A DNA stretch of 64,000 nt from Aeromonas piscicola. GTDB taxonomy: Bacteria; Pseudomonadota; Gammaproteobacteria; Enterobacterales; Aeromonadaceae. Position numbers and translations under genes: made by a program. The DNA is taken from NCBI RefSeq assembly GCF_000820005.1, contig NZ_CDBL01000032.1, positions 96,904-160,903 of the forward strand, written 5' to 3'. Shown piece by piece: positions 37,013-46,486 of the stretch (position 1 is the stretch's first letter; each line of letters opens with the position of its first letter). The notes under the pieces were generated by a model. It made no database searches. It was given only the letters and a program-made list of their open reading frames with translations, and had not been told where the DNA came from.

Positions 37013-37738
37013 ATGAGAAAGTCCCTGTTGGCCTGTGCCCTGTTGCTGTGTCCCACCGCCTTTGCCGCCACCGTGCACTGGGAATACGGCGGCAAGGCCG
37101 GCCCGGCGCAATGGGCCAAACTGACCCCCGAATTTGGCCAGTGCGCGGGCAGCAACCAGTCGCCGGTCAACCTCGATGGTCTGGTGGAAGCCAAACTGGC
37201 CCCGCTGCAGTTTCACTACCTGGCGGGTGGCCAGAACGTCACCAACAACGGCCACACGGTACAGGTCAGCTATGCCCCTGGCAGCTCGCTTGAGCTCGAC
37301 GGCATGGTCTTCGAACTCAAGCAGTTCCACTTCCATGCTCCCAGTGAAAATCTCATCAAGGGCAAATCCTATCCGCTGGAAGGGCATCTGGTGCACACCA
37401 ATGCCAAGGGTGAGATCGCCGTGCTGGCTGTGATGTTCGAAGCGCGCAAAGCCAATCCGGCGCTGACCCGGGCCTGGGATCAGTTGCCAGCGAAAACGGG
37501 CGAGATCCACGCCCTCAAGGCGCCACTTTCGGCCGAGCTGCTGCTGCCAGCCAATCGCGACTACTACCGCTTCAGCGGTTCGCTGACCACACCGCCCTGC
37601 TCGGAAGGGGTGCGCTGGCTGGTGATGAAGCAGCCGGTGCAGGTGAGCCAAGCCCAGATCGATGCCTTCAAGGCGGTGATGCACCACCCCAACAACAGGC
37701 CCGTGCAGCCGCTGCATGGTCGGCTGGTATTGCAATAA
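37013..37738 (+). CDS. Alpha-class carbonic anhydrase, periplasmic
   Basis: Interconverts carbon dioxide and bicarbonate. The 241-residue product has a signal peptide (SLLACALLLCPTAFAA). Zinc ligands are the two His of FHFHAPSEN and the His of EGHLVH. GSNQSPVNL and SGSLTTPPCSEGV are the conserved alpha-class blocks. ATG 37013 has AAGGA at good spacing; ATG 37010 directly before it is possible. Confidence 0.95.
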   Translation: MRKSLLACALLLCPTAFAATVHWEYGGKAGPAQWAKLTPEFGQCAGSNQSPVNLDGLVEAKLAPLQFHYLAGGQNVTNNGHTVQVSYAPGSSLELDGMVFELKQFHFHAPSENLIKGKSYPLEGHLVHTNAKGEIAVLAVMFEARKANPALTRAWDQLPAKTGEIHALKAPLSAELLLPANRDYYRFSGSLTTPPCSEGVRWLVMKQPVQVSQAQIDAFKAVMHHPNNRPVQPLHGRLVLQ

Positions 37739-37767
37739 TCCACCGGGCGATCACAGAGCCGAAATAG

Positions 37768-37793
37768 AAAAGAGGGCCAAGAGGCCCTCTTTT
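37768..37793. terminator. Bidirectional terminator between carbonic anhydrase gene and psuG
   Basis: AAAAGAGGGCC (37768-37778) pairs with GGCCCTCTTTT (37783-37793). A and T runs on the two sides suit both convergent genes. Confidence 0.88.
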
Positions 37794-37810
37794 GCATTCA
37801 CCGCGAGTCG

Positions 37811-38712
<902 letters not shown>

Positions 38713-38719
<7 letters not shown>

Positions 38720-39804
38720 GGGTACTCCTCCAGCATGCGTTCAACGGCGGCCTTGGATAGGCCGGAAAAGACGGTATCGGAACAATTGACGGTGAGGGCG
38801 GCACAGCCGAGGGCGAAACGGGTAGTGTCGGTCATGTCGCTCTCCTGCAACCAGGCGTGGGCCAGCCCAGCCATGAAGGCATCACCGCCGCCGGTCACGT
38901 TGACGACCGGGCTGCCGAGCACGGGCAGATGGCCCTGGCACTCCCCGTCGCTATAGAAGATCCCCTGATCGCCGAGACTCAGGAACAGCCGCTGCACCCC
39001 GGCTCGGTGGAACCAGGCCGCCGCCATGGGCCAGGTATCGGGCCCGGCTATGGTGAAGCCGCACAATTGCTCGGCCTCGCTGCGGTTGGGCTTGAGGGTG
39101 TGGATCCTGTGCAGCCAGGGGCGGATCTTCTCCACCTTGGCCACCGAGACTGTGTCGACGAAGATGATGTGCTCACCCTGGCGCTCGAACAGCCAGTCCA
39201 GGGTGTGGGTGGCAAGGTTGGTGTCGAGCACCCAGAGCCGGGCCGCACCAAGGAAACCGGTGAGTGGGGTAAGCCGGGCCGGGGTGAGCTGATCAATGAT
39301 CGCCATGTCGTTGACGGCGCAGCTCATCTCACCGCTGCCATCGTGCAGGCTGAGGTAACAGGAGGTCGCCTGCCCCTCCAGCACCAGCACCTGACGCACG
39401 TCGACGCCGGCGCGCTGGCTCACCTCCAGTAGGTGGTGGCCGTATTGATCGTTGCCCACCGCGGTCAGCAGCCGGGTGTCGGTGCCAAGCCGCGCCAGGT
39501 TCTCGGCTATGTTACGCCCTACCCCGCCGGCGGAGGTACGCACCCGGCCGGGGTTGGAGTCGCCGATGCGCAGGTTGTCATGACTGCAGCCGCAGATATC
39601 CATATTGGCGCCGCCGATTACCACGGCGTAGGGGCCTTCTCGCAGCACATAGCCGCGCCCCTGCACATAGCCCTGGCGCATCAGGCTGGAGATGTGGCTC
39701 GCCAGCGCCGAGCGGCTGATGCCGAGCCTGTCCGCCAGCTCCTGCTGGGCAATCATGGGATCCTGGCGCAGCAGGGCAAGGATCTCTTGTTCACGCTCAG
39801 TCAT
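38713..39804 (-). CDS. psuK: Pseudouridine kinase with N-terminal helix-turn-helix domain
   Basis: Phosphorylates pseudouridine for PsuG. The 363-residue product has an N-terminal winged HTH (about 1-55, MIAQQELADRLGISRSALAS), then a PfkB kinase: VIGGANMDICG, SAGGVGRNIAENLARLG and the C-terminal VVNVTGGGDAFMAGLAHA with the catalytic Asp. The fusion suggests that the kinase also represses its own operon. ATG 39804 fits; a longer frame upstream has no support. A strong palindrome lies right before the start. Confidence 0.93.
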
Positions 39805-39836
39805 AGACAAACATCCAGTTACAAACGTTTGTCTAT
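39803..39836. promoter_or_regulatory. Palindromic operator candidate upstream of psuK
   Basis: ACAAACGTTTGT (39821-39832) is a perfect 12-bp palindrome, extended to ATAGACAAAC (39803-39812) and GTTTGTCTAT (39827-39836) as outer inverted arms. Three ACAAAC half-sites in 34 nt at the start of psuK fit autoregulation by its HTH domain, which is inference. Confidence 0.65.
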
Positions 39837-40001
39837 TATTTCCGAAAAACGTTTTCCCGCCATGGTCACGTGCAAAAACTGTCGGTTTGCGCACAAAAAA
39901 TCAGCAGCAGGCGGCGACGGGCTTCTCGTCTATGTGCACCACTTTTCATGGGCGGGCGGGCGACTGCCGCTTATAATGCGGCCGCCACAGAGGAGAACAA
40001 G

Positions 40002-40517
40002 ATGAAAGAGTCAGGTTATGGCTGCGCAGAGCAGGCCGATACACAGTCGCCAACGCAGGAGGCACCGGGCTATTGCTGCATCGGACTGGTCAATCCCAAG
40101 TCACCGGAGAACGTGGGAGCCGTGATGCGCGCCGCCGGTTGCTATGGAGCGGACGAGGTCTACTACACGGGCAACCGCTTCGAGCTGGCGCGCCGTTTTG
40201 CCACGGATACCAAACAGATGGTGGACAAGATCCCCCTGCTCGGGGTCGATAACCTCATGGAGATAGTCCCGGCCGGGTGCGTCCCCGTGGTGGTGGATCT
40301 GATCGAGGGCGCCACATCGCTGCCGGACTACATCCACCCGGAGCGGGCCTTCTATATTTTCGGCCCCGAGGATGGCACCCTGGATCCTGCCCGTTATGGC
40401 GCGGTGAAGGACGTAGTCTATGTGCCGACGCAAGGCTGCATGAACCTGGCGGCCTCGGTCAACGTGATCCTCTATGACCGCTTGGCCAAGCGCCTGCGGG
40501 CCGGGCTAGCAAAGTAA
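40002..40517 (+). CDS. TrmH/SpoU-family RNA 2'-O-methyltransferase
   Basis: SPOUT-fold RNA methyltransferase of 171 residues. Motif 1 is the NPKSPENVGAVMRAAGCYGADEV region, quoted in parts as NPKSPENVGAVMRAAG and CYGADEV. Motif 2 is YIFGPEDGTLDP and motif 3 VPTQGCMNLAASVNVILYD. The target RNA is unknown. ATG 40002 has AGAGGAG upstream. The C-terminus ends RAGLAK; a second copy of the last 30 codons with a different end follows directly. Confidence 0.87.
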   Translation: MKESGYGCAEQADTQSPTQEAPGYCCIGLVNPKSPENVGAVMRAAGCYGADEVYYTGNRFELARRFATDTKQMVDKIPLLGVDNLMEIVPAGCVPVVVDLIEGATSLPDYIHPERAFYIFGPEDGTLDPARYGAVKDVVYVPTQGCMNLAASVNVILYDRLAKRLRAGLAK

Positions 40518-40521
40518 AGCT

Positions 40522-40650
40522 GTGGTCTATGTGAGCACACGGCAAGGCTGCATAAACTTGGCGGCCTCGGTCAACGTGATCCTGTATGACCGCTTGGCCA
40601 AGCGCCTGCGGGCCAAGGGATACCATCAGCTCCGAACCGTGGCGCGGTAA
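40522..40650 (+). pseudogene. Second copy of the RNA methyltransferase 3' end
   Basis: Starts 4 nt after the parent stop and stays open in its own frame for 42 codons. It encodes VVYVSTRQGCINLAASV then NVILYDRLAKRLRA, against VVYVPTQGCMNLAASV then NVILYDRLAKRLRA in the parent. From CAAGGCTGCAT onward, 72 nt carry only three mismatches. It then ends differently (KGYHQLRTVAR and TAA). It has no ribosome site and is probably not translated alone. Confidence 0.9.
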
Positions 40651-40657
40651 CGGACAG

Positions 40658-41026
40658 TCAAACCGTAATGGAAAATGTGCTGTTCATTGGCAAGTTGTCA
40701 GGATTGGCGGCTGCGGGCGCTTCTTGACGTTTGTTGGCCGACTCGTCTTTCTTGGCGGCTTCCGCCTGCAGGCGAGCAATTTCCGCCATGATCAGCTCCA
40801 GTTGTTGTTGCAGGATTTTGATCTGCTCTTGCTGTGCTTTCGCTGATTGGGGATCCGTGGCCGCGCTCTCGTCTTTTTTGTCTGTGAGCGCTTTTATCTG
40901 TTCCCTAATCTTTGCCGATTTTGCTTCTAATTGAGCAATTTTGCTCTGGGGGTCGCCAGATGTACTGCTGCCAGCAGACGCTGTATCGCTGCGGCCAATG
41001 GCGGCTGATGGTAGGGACACTTGCAT
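40658..41026 (-). CDS. FlxA-like coiled-coil protein
   Basis: 122-residue hydrophilic protein, mostly coiled coil (about 30-100: SKIAQLEAKSAKIREQIKAL, EQIKILQQQLELIMAEIARL), with disordered Ser/Ala-rich ends. The pattern fits the FlxA-like family. E. coli flxA is a flagellar-regulon gene, but the function is unknown. ATG 41026 has an AGAGAGA ribosome site. No flagellar genes are near. Confidence 0.7.
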   Translation of the reverse strand: MQVSLPSAAIGRSDTASAGSSTSGDPQSKIAQLEAKSAKIREQIKALTDKKDESAATDPQSAKAQQEQIKILQQQLELIMAEIARLQAEAAKKDESANKRQEAPAAANPDNLPMNSTFSITV

Positions 41027-41110
41027 GTTATCTCTCTGGATTTTCGATGGATTTATATTTCTATCGACCAAAGAATGGGTTACTTCACTTCTTTTCCCTC
41101 TGTAGTTGCA

Positions 41111-41857
41111 TCAGTTACCGCTTGCCTCGACTCTTTGTTCCAGCTCCTTGATAAAACCGCGATAGTAATCATGGAGTTTATAGCGGCGATAGATCTCGGC
41201 CAGGGTGCCGCTGTGGATCTGCCGCACCATGCCCTGATCCCAGAGCTGTTGCAGGCGCGCTCCCCGCTCGGTATCTGCAAAGATGGGGTAGGTCGGGATC
41301 CAGCGCAGGAAGATGCGATTCATCGTGGAGGGGATGGAGTCGGCCGAGTAGAGTACACCGGCCGTCAGGTAATAGCGGTAGCGCTCCTTGGCCAGCAATT
41401 GCAGCGCCATGTCGTGGCTGTCGATCTCGTGCCAGTACATGTTGACCGGGATGTACTTGTCAAAAGCCCAGCCTCGCAACCACAGCACCCCCTCTCCTTT
41501 CAGACTGGTTTCGCCGAGCCATTGGGGCTGCCATTTCTTGAGCATCAGCACGGTCAGATCGTCGGCCGAGGCGGGATAATCCGGCTGGCGCACTCCGCTG
41601 ACCTCATCCCGATAGACCCCCATCGCCATGTCCCCGCCTTTCTGCGCCACCACCGCCAGCGCCCGTTTGTAGGGTACTAGGTGCGGGATCACCTCATAAC
41701 CATGGGGCTGATAGATGGCCCTGACGATATCCAGATAGACGCCCCGCCCATCCGGCTGGCAGAAGCCAGGCCAGTCATCGCAATAGACATGCAGGGGATC
41801 GGCCCGACCGGGCAGGGAGAACAGAAGAAGCAGCAACGACAGCAGCAGACGAACCAT
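41111..41857 (-). CDS. Periplasmic solute-binding protein (SBP_bac_3-like)
   Basis: 248-residue secreted protein with a signal peptide (LLLSLLLLLFSLPGRADP) and a short SBP_bac_3-type core, probably a polar amino-acid or signalling ligand binder. LHVYCDDWPGFCQPDGRGVY and YLDIVRAIYQPHGYEV are the first conserved segments. No permease or ATPase lies next to it, so it is an orphan. Ligand unknown. Confidence 0.78.
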   Translation of the reverse strand: MVRLLLSLLLLLFSLPGRADPLHVYCDDWPGFCQPDGRGVYLDIVRAIYQPHGYEVIPHLVPYKRALAVVAQKGGDMAMGVYRDEVSGVRQPDYPASADDLTVLMLKKWQPQWLGETSLKGEGVLWLRGWAFDKYIPVNMYWHEIDSHDMALQLLAKERYRYYLTAGVLYSADSIPSTMNRIFLRWIPTYPIFADTERGARLQQLWDQGMVRQIHSGTLAEIYRRYKLHDYYRGFIKELEQRVEASGN

Positions 41858-41990
41858 GTTTCACAATTTCCTCGGTGGCGATGTTTTCATCCGACGGATC
41901 AGCCAGCGCGATGAATGCACCCAAGCCATACCACATCATAAGAAGATATGGCGCTGAATCACCTCTTTTTCCCAGTTTTGAGAGCGAGTC

Positions 41991-42006
41991 GAGGGTTATA
42001 ACCCTC
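41991..42006. promoter_or_regulatory. Perfect 16-bp palindrome upstream of the universal stress protein gene
   Basis: GAGGGTTATAACCCTC is fully self-complementary and lies 59 nt before the start codon, in the expected promoter position. The regulator is not known. Confidence 0.6.
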
Positions 42007-42065
42007 TGAATGGGTATTATTGACAATAAGATTCATTAGTAGCCCAACCATAGGGGAGCCTTCAT

Positions 42066-42494
42066 ATGTCATCCATCAAAACCCTGCTCTGCCCCGTCGA
42101 TTTTTCCCAGATGTCCCAGTCTGTGCTCGACTATGCGGTGTTCATGGCCCAAAGCCATCAGGCCGAACTCAAGCTGGTCCATGTGGTGGATCAACTGCAC
42201 GGTTTCGACAGCTACAAGATCCTGCACATGACCGCCATCGAGATCACCCACGAGATGGAACGCCAGGCCAAGACCCAGCTGAAAGAGCTGGTCGCCAGCC
42301 TGCCCATTCCCGCCACCTTCGAGGTGCGCTTCGGCCGCGCCGCCGACGAGATCGTCATTCAGGCGAAAGAGGAGAAGGTCGATCTGGTGGTCATGGGCAG
42401 CCACGGCCGTTCCGGTCTCAGCCACCTGCTGGTGGGCAGCGTTGCCGAATCCGTGGTGCGTCACGCACCCTGTCCCGTGCTGGTTGTGCGCTAA
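42066..42494 (+). CDS. Universal stress protein, UspA superfamily
   Basis: 142-residue cytosolic Usp protein. The N-terminus is IKTLLCPVDFSQMSQSVLDY and the ATP-binding loop is GSHGRSGLSHLLVGSVAESV, the G-2x-G-9x-G(S/T) type. It should bind ATP and be induced in stress or starvation; the exact role is unknown. ATG 42066 is preceded by AGGGGAG. Confidence 0.93.
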   Translation: MSSIKTLLCPVDFSQMSQSVLDYAVFMAQSHQAELKLVHVVDQLHGFDSYKILHMTAIEITHEMERQAKTQLKELVASLPIPATFEVRFGRAADEIVIQAKEEKVDLVVMGSHGRSGLSHLLVGSVAESVVRHAPCPVLVVR

Positions 42495-42523
42495 CGTCGG
42501 CTCGTCACCGCATAACAGATAAC

Positions 42524-42553
42524 AATAAGGCCAGCACTCGTGCTGGCCTTATT
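42524..42553. terminator. Bidirectional terminator between usp gene and L,D-transpeptidase gene
   Basis: AATAAGGCCAGCAC (42524-42537) pairs perfectly with GTGCTGGCCTTATT (42540-42553), with short A/T-rich flanks. It lies between two convergent genes. Confidence 0.85.
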
Positions 42554-42569
42554 CATGGGTGAGCGCGCC

Positions 42570-43205
42570 TCAACCGTGGGCATAGATGACGCTTCCCCCC
42601 TTGATGATGTCTATGATGGCCCGGGACTGCTCCTTGGGCAGCGCGGGGCAACCCCAACTGCGGCCCAGCTTGTCATATTTGCGCAGGTGCCGCGGGCTGG
42701 CATAGTCGGCGCCGTGCACCACTATGGCACGCTTGCGGGCATTGCTGTTCTGGCCCGGGCTCAAGCCATCGAGGCGCAGCGAATAGCCATGCTTGCCCTG
42801 ATAGGTTTCGGCGGTGCGATAGACGCCGAGGGAGCTCTGCATGGAGTTGAGCTGGTTGGAAAACTGGCGGGCGGCCAGCTCGCCCGAGTTGCGACCGTGG
42901 CTGACCCAGGTGTGGTAAAGCAGCTTGTGGCGCTTCACGTCGATCACGAACAACCGGCGCTGGGTCGAGGGTTTGCTGTAGTCGATAATGGTGAGTATGG
43001 GTTTGCGCTTGTGGCGCACACTCTGATAACTGTTGATGGCCTTGCGAAATACCTGCTTGTCGAGCTTGCCTGCCAACCCCAGCTGGCGATAGAGATCCTG
43101 ATCCCAACTGGCATGGCTGCTGGTACTGAAACAGAGCGCCCCCAGCAGCAGCGGCAAGCTCAACCAGAGCCATCCTAGCCGTGCAATCCAATCTGTTTGC
43201 TTCAT
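42570..43205 (-). CDS. L,D-transpeptidase catalytic domain protein (YkuD_2 type)
   Basis: 211-residue exported protein with an N-terminal membrane/signal segment (LGWLWLSLPLLLGALCF). The C-terminal domain has the LDT signature: ILTIIDYSKPSTQRRLFVID, HGADYAS and GRSWGCPALP with the catalytic Cys. It probably acts on peptidoglycan, but YkuD_2 members are poorly studied. ATG 43205; an ATG 42 nt upstream lacks support. Confidence 0.86.
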   Translation of the reverse strand: MKQTDWIARLGWLWLSLPLLLGALCFSTSSHASWDQDLYRQLGLAGKLDKQVFRKAINSYQSVRHKRKPILTIIDYSKPSTQRRLFVIDVKRHKLLYHTWVSHGRNSGELAARQFSNQLNSMQSSLGVYRTAETYQGKHGYSLRLDGLSPGQNSNARKRAIVVHGADYASPRHLRKYDKLGRSWGCPALPKEQSRAIIDIIKGGSVIYAHG

Positions 43206-43311
43206 CCTTGAATCTGCTCCCGTTTTTGTTGGTAGTGCGGTGTGCAAAATATCGCCACACCCCGCTGGATAGTTATATGCAAGCCCCTGATGGGGCGCAA
43301 GAAAAGAGCAT

Positions 43312-43335
43312 AAAAATGCCGACCTGAGTCGGCAT
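43312..43335 (-). terminator. Rho-independent terminator of proA
   Basis: On the minus strand ATGCCGAC-TCAG-GTCGGCAT is followed by a T run (complement of the A run 43312-43316), 27 nt after the proA stop. Confidence 0.9.
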
Positions 43336-43361
43336 GATTCCAGCAGGATTTGGCAATCTCC

Positions 43362-44615
43362 TCAGGCACGGATCAGATAATCCGCCAATCCCACCCACTT
43401 GTAGCTGGTCAGCTCAGTCAGCCCCATGGGGCCGCGGGCATGCAGCATCTGGGTCGAGACCGCCACCTCGGCACCCAGCCCGAACTGGCCACCGTCGGTG
43501 AAGCGGGTGGAGGCGTTGACGTAGACGGCGGCCGAACCGGCGCCATTGACGAACCGCTCGGCATTGCTCAGATCGTTGGTGAGGATGGCATCCGAGTGGC
43601 CGGCGTTATGCTCGCGCATGTGGGCCAGCGCCTCGTTCACGTCCGCCACCAGCCGGACTCCCAGAGTCAGCCCCAGCCATTCGGTATCAAAATCTTCCGG
43701 GCCGGCCTCGCGCAGCATATCGGCGCCAGCCAGCAGCGTCATGGCGTTGGGGGCGGCCACCAGGGCCACCTTGCGCTCGTTCATCAGGCTGACCAGCTGC
43801 GGCAGCAAGGCGGCGGCCACCCTTTCATGCACCAGCAGGGTATCGAGGGCGTTGCAGGCGGAGGGGCGCTGCACCTTGGCGTTGTCGATGATCGCCAGCG
43901 AGCGCGCCAGATCGGCGCTCTCGTCCACGAAGACATGGCTGATGCCAAAGCCGCCAATGATGACGGGGATGGAGCTGTTCTCCTTGCACATCTTGTACAG
44001 CCCGGCACCGCCACGGGGGATGATCATGTCCACATAGCGATCGAGACGCAGCAGCTCGCCCACCAGCGCCCGATCCGGATTGTCTATGTACTGTACCGCA
44101 TCGCGTGGCAGACCTGAGGCGGCCAGCGCACACTGGATCACCCGCACCAGCTCTAGGTTGGAGTGGAAGGTCTCACGGCCGCCACGCAAGATGCTGGCGT
44201 TGCCTGTCTTGAGGCAGAGGCTGGCGATGTCGATGGTGACATTGGGACGGGCCTCGTAGATGACGCCTATGACGCCGATGGGCACCCGACGACGAGAGAG
44301 GCGCAGACCGTTCTCCAGCACCCGGCTGTCGATTTCGGCACCGACCGGATCATCCAGGGTGATCACTTTGCGCACGTCCGCCACTATCCCCGCCAGCCTG
44401 GCCGGGTTGAGCAACAAGCGATCCAGCATGGCGTCGGACAGTCCGGCCTCGCGGCCGGCCGCTATGTCCTTGTCGTTGGCGGCCAGGATCTGGCTACTGC
44501 GCGCCTCCAGCTCGTCCGCGATGGCGGCCAGCGCCCGGTTTTTCTGCGCCGTGCTGATGGTCGCCAGCTGATAGGCGGCTTCGCGGGCCGCCTGCCCCAT
44601 TTTCTCCAGACTCAT
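43362..44615 (-). CDS. proA: Gamma-glutamyl phosphate reductase
   Basis: Second step of proline synthesis: reduces glutamyl 5-phosphate to the semialdehyde. The 417-residue product has the aldehyde-dehydrogenase-like core: [21 protein letters not shown], the catalytic Cys in [14 protein letters not shown] and [19 protein letters not shown]. Length matches E. coli ProA. It lies downstream of proB, separated by 105 nt containing a decayed copy of the proB tail. Confidence 0.97.
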   Translation of the reverse strand: MSLEKMGQAAREAAYQLATISTAQKNRALAAIADELEARSSQILAANDKDIAAGREAGLSDAMLDRLLLNPARLAGIVADVRKVITLDDPVGAEIDSRVLENGLRLSRRRVPIGVIGVIYEARPNVTIDIASLCLKTGNASILRGGRETFHSNLELVRVIQCALAASGLPRDAVQYIDNPDRALVGELLRLDRYVDMIIPRGGAGLYKMCKENSSIPVIIGGFGISHVFVDESADLARSLAIIDNAKVQRPSACNALDTLLVHERVAAALLPQLVSLMNERKVALVAAPNAMTLLAGADMLREAGPEDFDTEWLGLTLGVRLVADVNEALAHMREHNAGHSDAILTNDLSNAERFVNGAGSAAVYVNASTRFTDGGQFGLGAEVAVSTQMLHARGPMGLTELTSYKWVGLADYLIRA

Positions 44616-44641
44616 GATTTTGTCCCTTTCTGGGTGCTGCC

Positions 44642-44713
44642 TTACAGCAACACCATGTCATCTCGGTGAATGGCTCATGCTCCCGTAGCCATAACCACAG
44701 GCTCTATCGAATC
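44642..44713 (-). pseudogene. Second, decayed copy of the proB 3' end
   Basis: Starts 7 nt after the proB stop. The minus strand reads DSIEPVVMATGA, a TGA, then [10 protein letters not shown] and TAA. The proB C-terminus is [14 protein letters not shown], then [10 protein letters not shown] and TAA. The copy keeps the frame, is one codon shorter and has TGA in place of a valine GTG codon. It has no start. Confidence 0.87.
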
Positions 44714-44720
44714 GGCGGCC

Positions 44721-45824
44721 TTACAGCAGCACCATATCATCTCTGTGAATAGCCACGGCGCCATAGCCATAGCCCAATATCTGTTCTATCTGATCCGAGT
44801 GAACGCCCCGCAGCTTCTCCAGCTCCAGATGGTCGTAACGGCAGATGCCGCGGGCCAGCTCGACCCCCTTGGGATCGAGAATGCGCACCACGTCGCCGCG
44901 CACGAAATCCCCCTTCACTGAGACTATGCCCTTGGGCAGCAGGCTGGAGCCTTTCTCCTGCATGGCGGCCACGGCGCCCTGATCCACCAGGACTTCACCG
45001 TGCGGGGGCGGGCCGGCCAGGATCCAGCTCTTGCGCCCTTCCAGCGGCGATGCCAGCGCCGGGAACAGGGTGCCGATGCGCTCGCCCTTGGCGAGACGGC
45101 CTATCACCTCCGGCATCTGGCCGGTGGCGATCACCACCTTGACCCCGGCCCGGCGCGCCACGTCGGCCGCCTGCAGCTTGGTCGCCATGCCACCAGTGCC
45201 AAGACCACCGACGCTGCCACCCGCCAGCTTGCGCAGTGTGTCGTCTATGGTCTGCACCTCTTCGATCAGCTGGGCATCCGGGTTGCTGCGCGGATCTGCG
45301 GTGAACAAGCCGGTCTGATCGGTCAGCAGGATCAAGAGGTCGGCATCGGCCAGGATGGCGGCGCGGGCGGAGAGGTTGTCGTTGTCACCCACCTTGATCT
45401 CGGCGGTCGCCACGGCGTCGTTCTCGTTGATGACGGGAATGATGCGGTGATCGAGCAGGGTGCGCAGGGTATCCCGGGCATTGAGGTAACGCTCGCGATC
45501 TTCCAGATCAGCGCGGGTCAGCAACATCTGGCCAATGTGCAGCCCATAGAGGTTGAACAGATCCTGCCATACCCGAATGAGCTGGGTCTGGCCAACGGCC
45601 GCCAGCATCTGCTTGTTGGGCAGGGTCGGCGCCAGCGGGGGGTGACCCAGATGTTCACGCCCGGCGGCGATGGCACCCGAGGTGACCACCACGACTCTGT
45701 GGCCGTGATTGTGCAGGGCCGCACACTGTCTGACCAGCTCCACCATGTGGGCACGGTTAAGCTGGGAAGATCCCCCGGTGAGCACGCTGGTGCCCAGTTT
45801 GACGACTATGGTTCTGTTTTCCAT
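44721..45824 (-). CDS. proB: Glutamate 5-kinase
   Basis: First step of proline synthesis: phosphorylates glutamate. The 367-residue product has an amino-acid-kinase domain ([50 protein letters not shown]) and a C-terminal PUA domain from about residue 275. Proline feedback binds the kinase domain in E. coli. Only the tail is duplicated downstream. Confidence 0.97.
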   Translation of the reverse strand: MENRTIVVKLGTSVLTGGSSQLNRAHMVELVRQCAALHNHGHRVVVVTSGAIAAGREHLGHPPLAPTLPNKQMLAAVGQTQLIRVWQDLFNLYGLHIGQMLLTRADLEDRERYLNARDTLRTLLDHRIIPVINENDAVATAEIKVGDNDNLSARAAILADADLLILLTDQTGLFTADPRSNPDAQLIEEVQTIDDTLRKLAGGSVGGLGTGGMATKLQAADVARRAGVKVVIATGQMPEVIGRLAKGERIGTLFPALASPLEGRKSWILAGPPPHGEVLVDQGAVAAMQEKGSSLLPKGIVSVKGDFVRGDVVRILDPKGVELARGICRYDHLELEKLRGVHSDQIEQILGYGYGAVAIHRDDMVLL

Positions 45825-45892
45825 GGGAGCAAGAAGGCTGAAAAGTAAGGAATCCCTTTATACCCACGCCCCTGTTGCCCTGCAAGGCAATT

Positions 45893-45952
45893 AAGCCCGC
45901 AAGCGCTGCGTGGACGAAGGAAGCTTGCCTTGTGGCTAGAGGTGGCGGGCTT
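45893..45952. other. Inverted repeat in the region between crl and proB
   Basis: AAGCCCGC (45893-45900) pairs with GCGGGCTT (45945-45952) around about 44 nt. It lies in the untranslated region upstream of proB and downstream of crl (both minus strand). A second IR, GCCCTGCGAG with CTCGCAGGGC at 45993-46023, follows crl. Neither has a T run. Leader or terminator role unclear. Confidence 0.4.
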
Positions 45953-46032
45953 GAAGAGAGAGGTGGACAACGGCAGGTAGTGAGACAAGATGGCCCTGCG
46001 AGTGAATGGACGGCTCGCAGGGCATCAGCACA

Positions 46033-46425
46033 TCAGGCGGCGGTGACGGTCAGCTCGTTGGTCACCTGCTCGGCAGGGGACAGCTGACACTCAAGCAAAG
46101 TAAGCTTGTCACTGATGAGCTTGTAGAAACGGTTGAGGGTGCGATCGACTTCCACCTGATGCTTCTTCGGGATTGGCTTGTTGATCCAGGCCCCTTCCGC
46201 ATTGTAGAAACCGACCTGATAGTGATAGCTGAAGCTGTGATCCTGCTGCTCCAGCACCAGCCACCAGCCCCAGAACTCCCGCTTGTCCGGCGCCGGTTTG
46301 GCGCTGACGCAGACGGAGAGACAGTCAAAACGATAGCGCCCCTCTTCACACAGATCTTCACGTAAATAGGGGCCAATCGCGGCAAACTGCCTCAGCAGTC
46401 GCTTGTAGGTCACTCTTTCTGACAT
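46033..46425 (-). CDS. crl: Sigma-S-binding transcription factor Crl
   Basis: Crl helps sigma-S join RNA polymerase core. The 130-residue product has the family blocks LLRQFAAIGPYLRED, FDCLSVCVSAKPAPDKREF and WGWWLVLEQQDHSFSYHYQ. Length is normal. ATG 46425 is preceded by GGGAGG; an upstream GTG/ATG would add seven residues. Adjacent to frsA, as in Vibrio and Aeromonas. Confidence 0.95.
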   Translation of the reverse strand: MSERVTYKRLLRQFAAIGPYLREDLCEEGRYRFDCLSVCVSAKPAPDKREFWGWWLVLEQQDHSFSYHYQVGFYNAEGAWINKPIPKKHQVEVDRTLNRFYKLISDKLTLLECQLSPAEQVTNELTVTAA

Positions 46426-46486
46426 GTTAACCTCCCTGTTGAACAAGCCACATCATCCTGGGATGACGTTATTTTTTAGCGCTATA

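Noticed and set aside
43362..44615. proA catalytic cysteine lost (GGFGISH instead of GVCH)
   Set aside because: The cysteine at that site is not the catalytic one; the active-site Cys is intact in [13 protein letters not shown].
45825..46032. tRNA or structured RNA gene between crl and proB
   Set aside because: Inverted repeats are present but no T-loop consensus or acceptor stem could be found.
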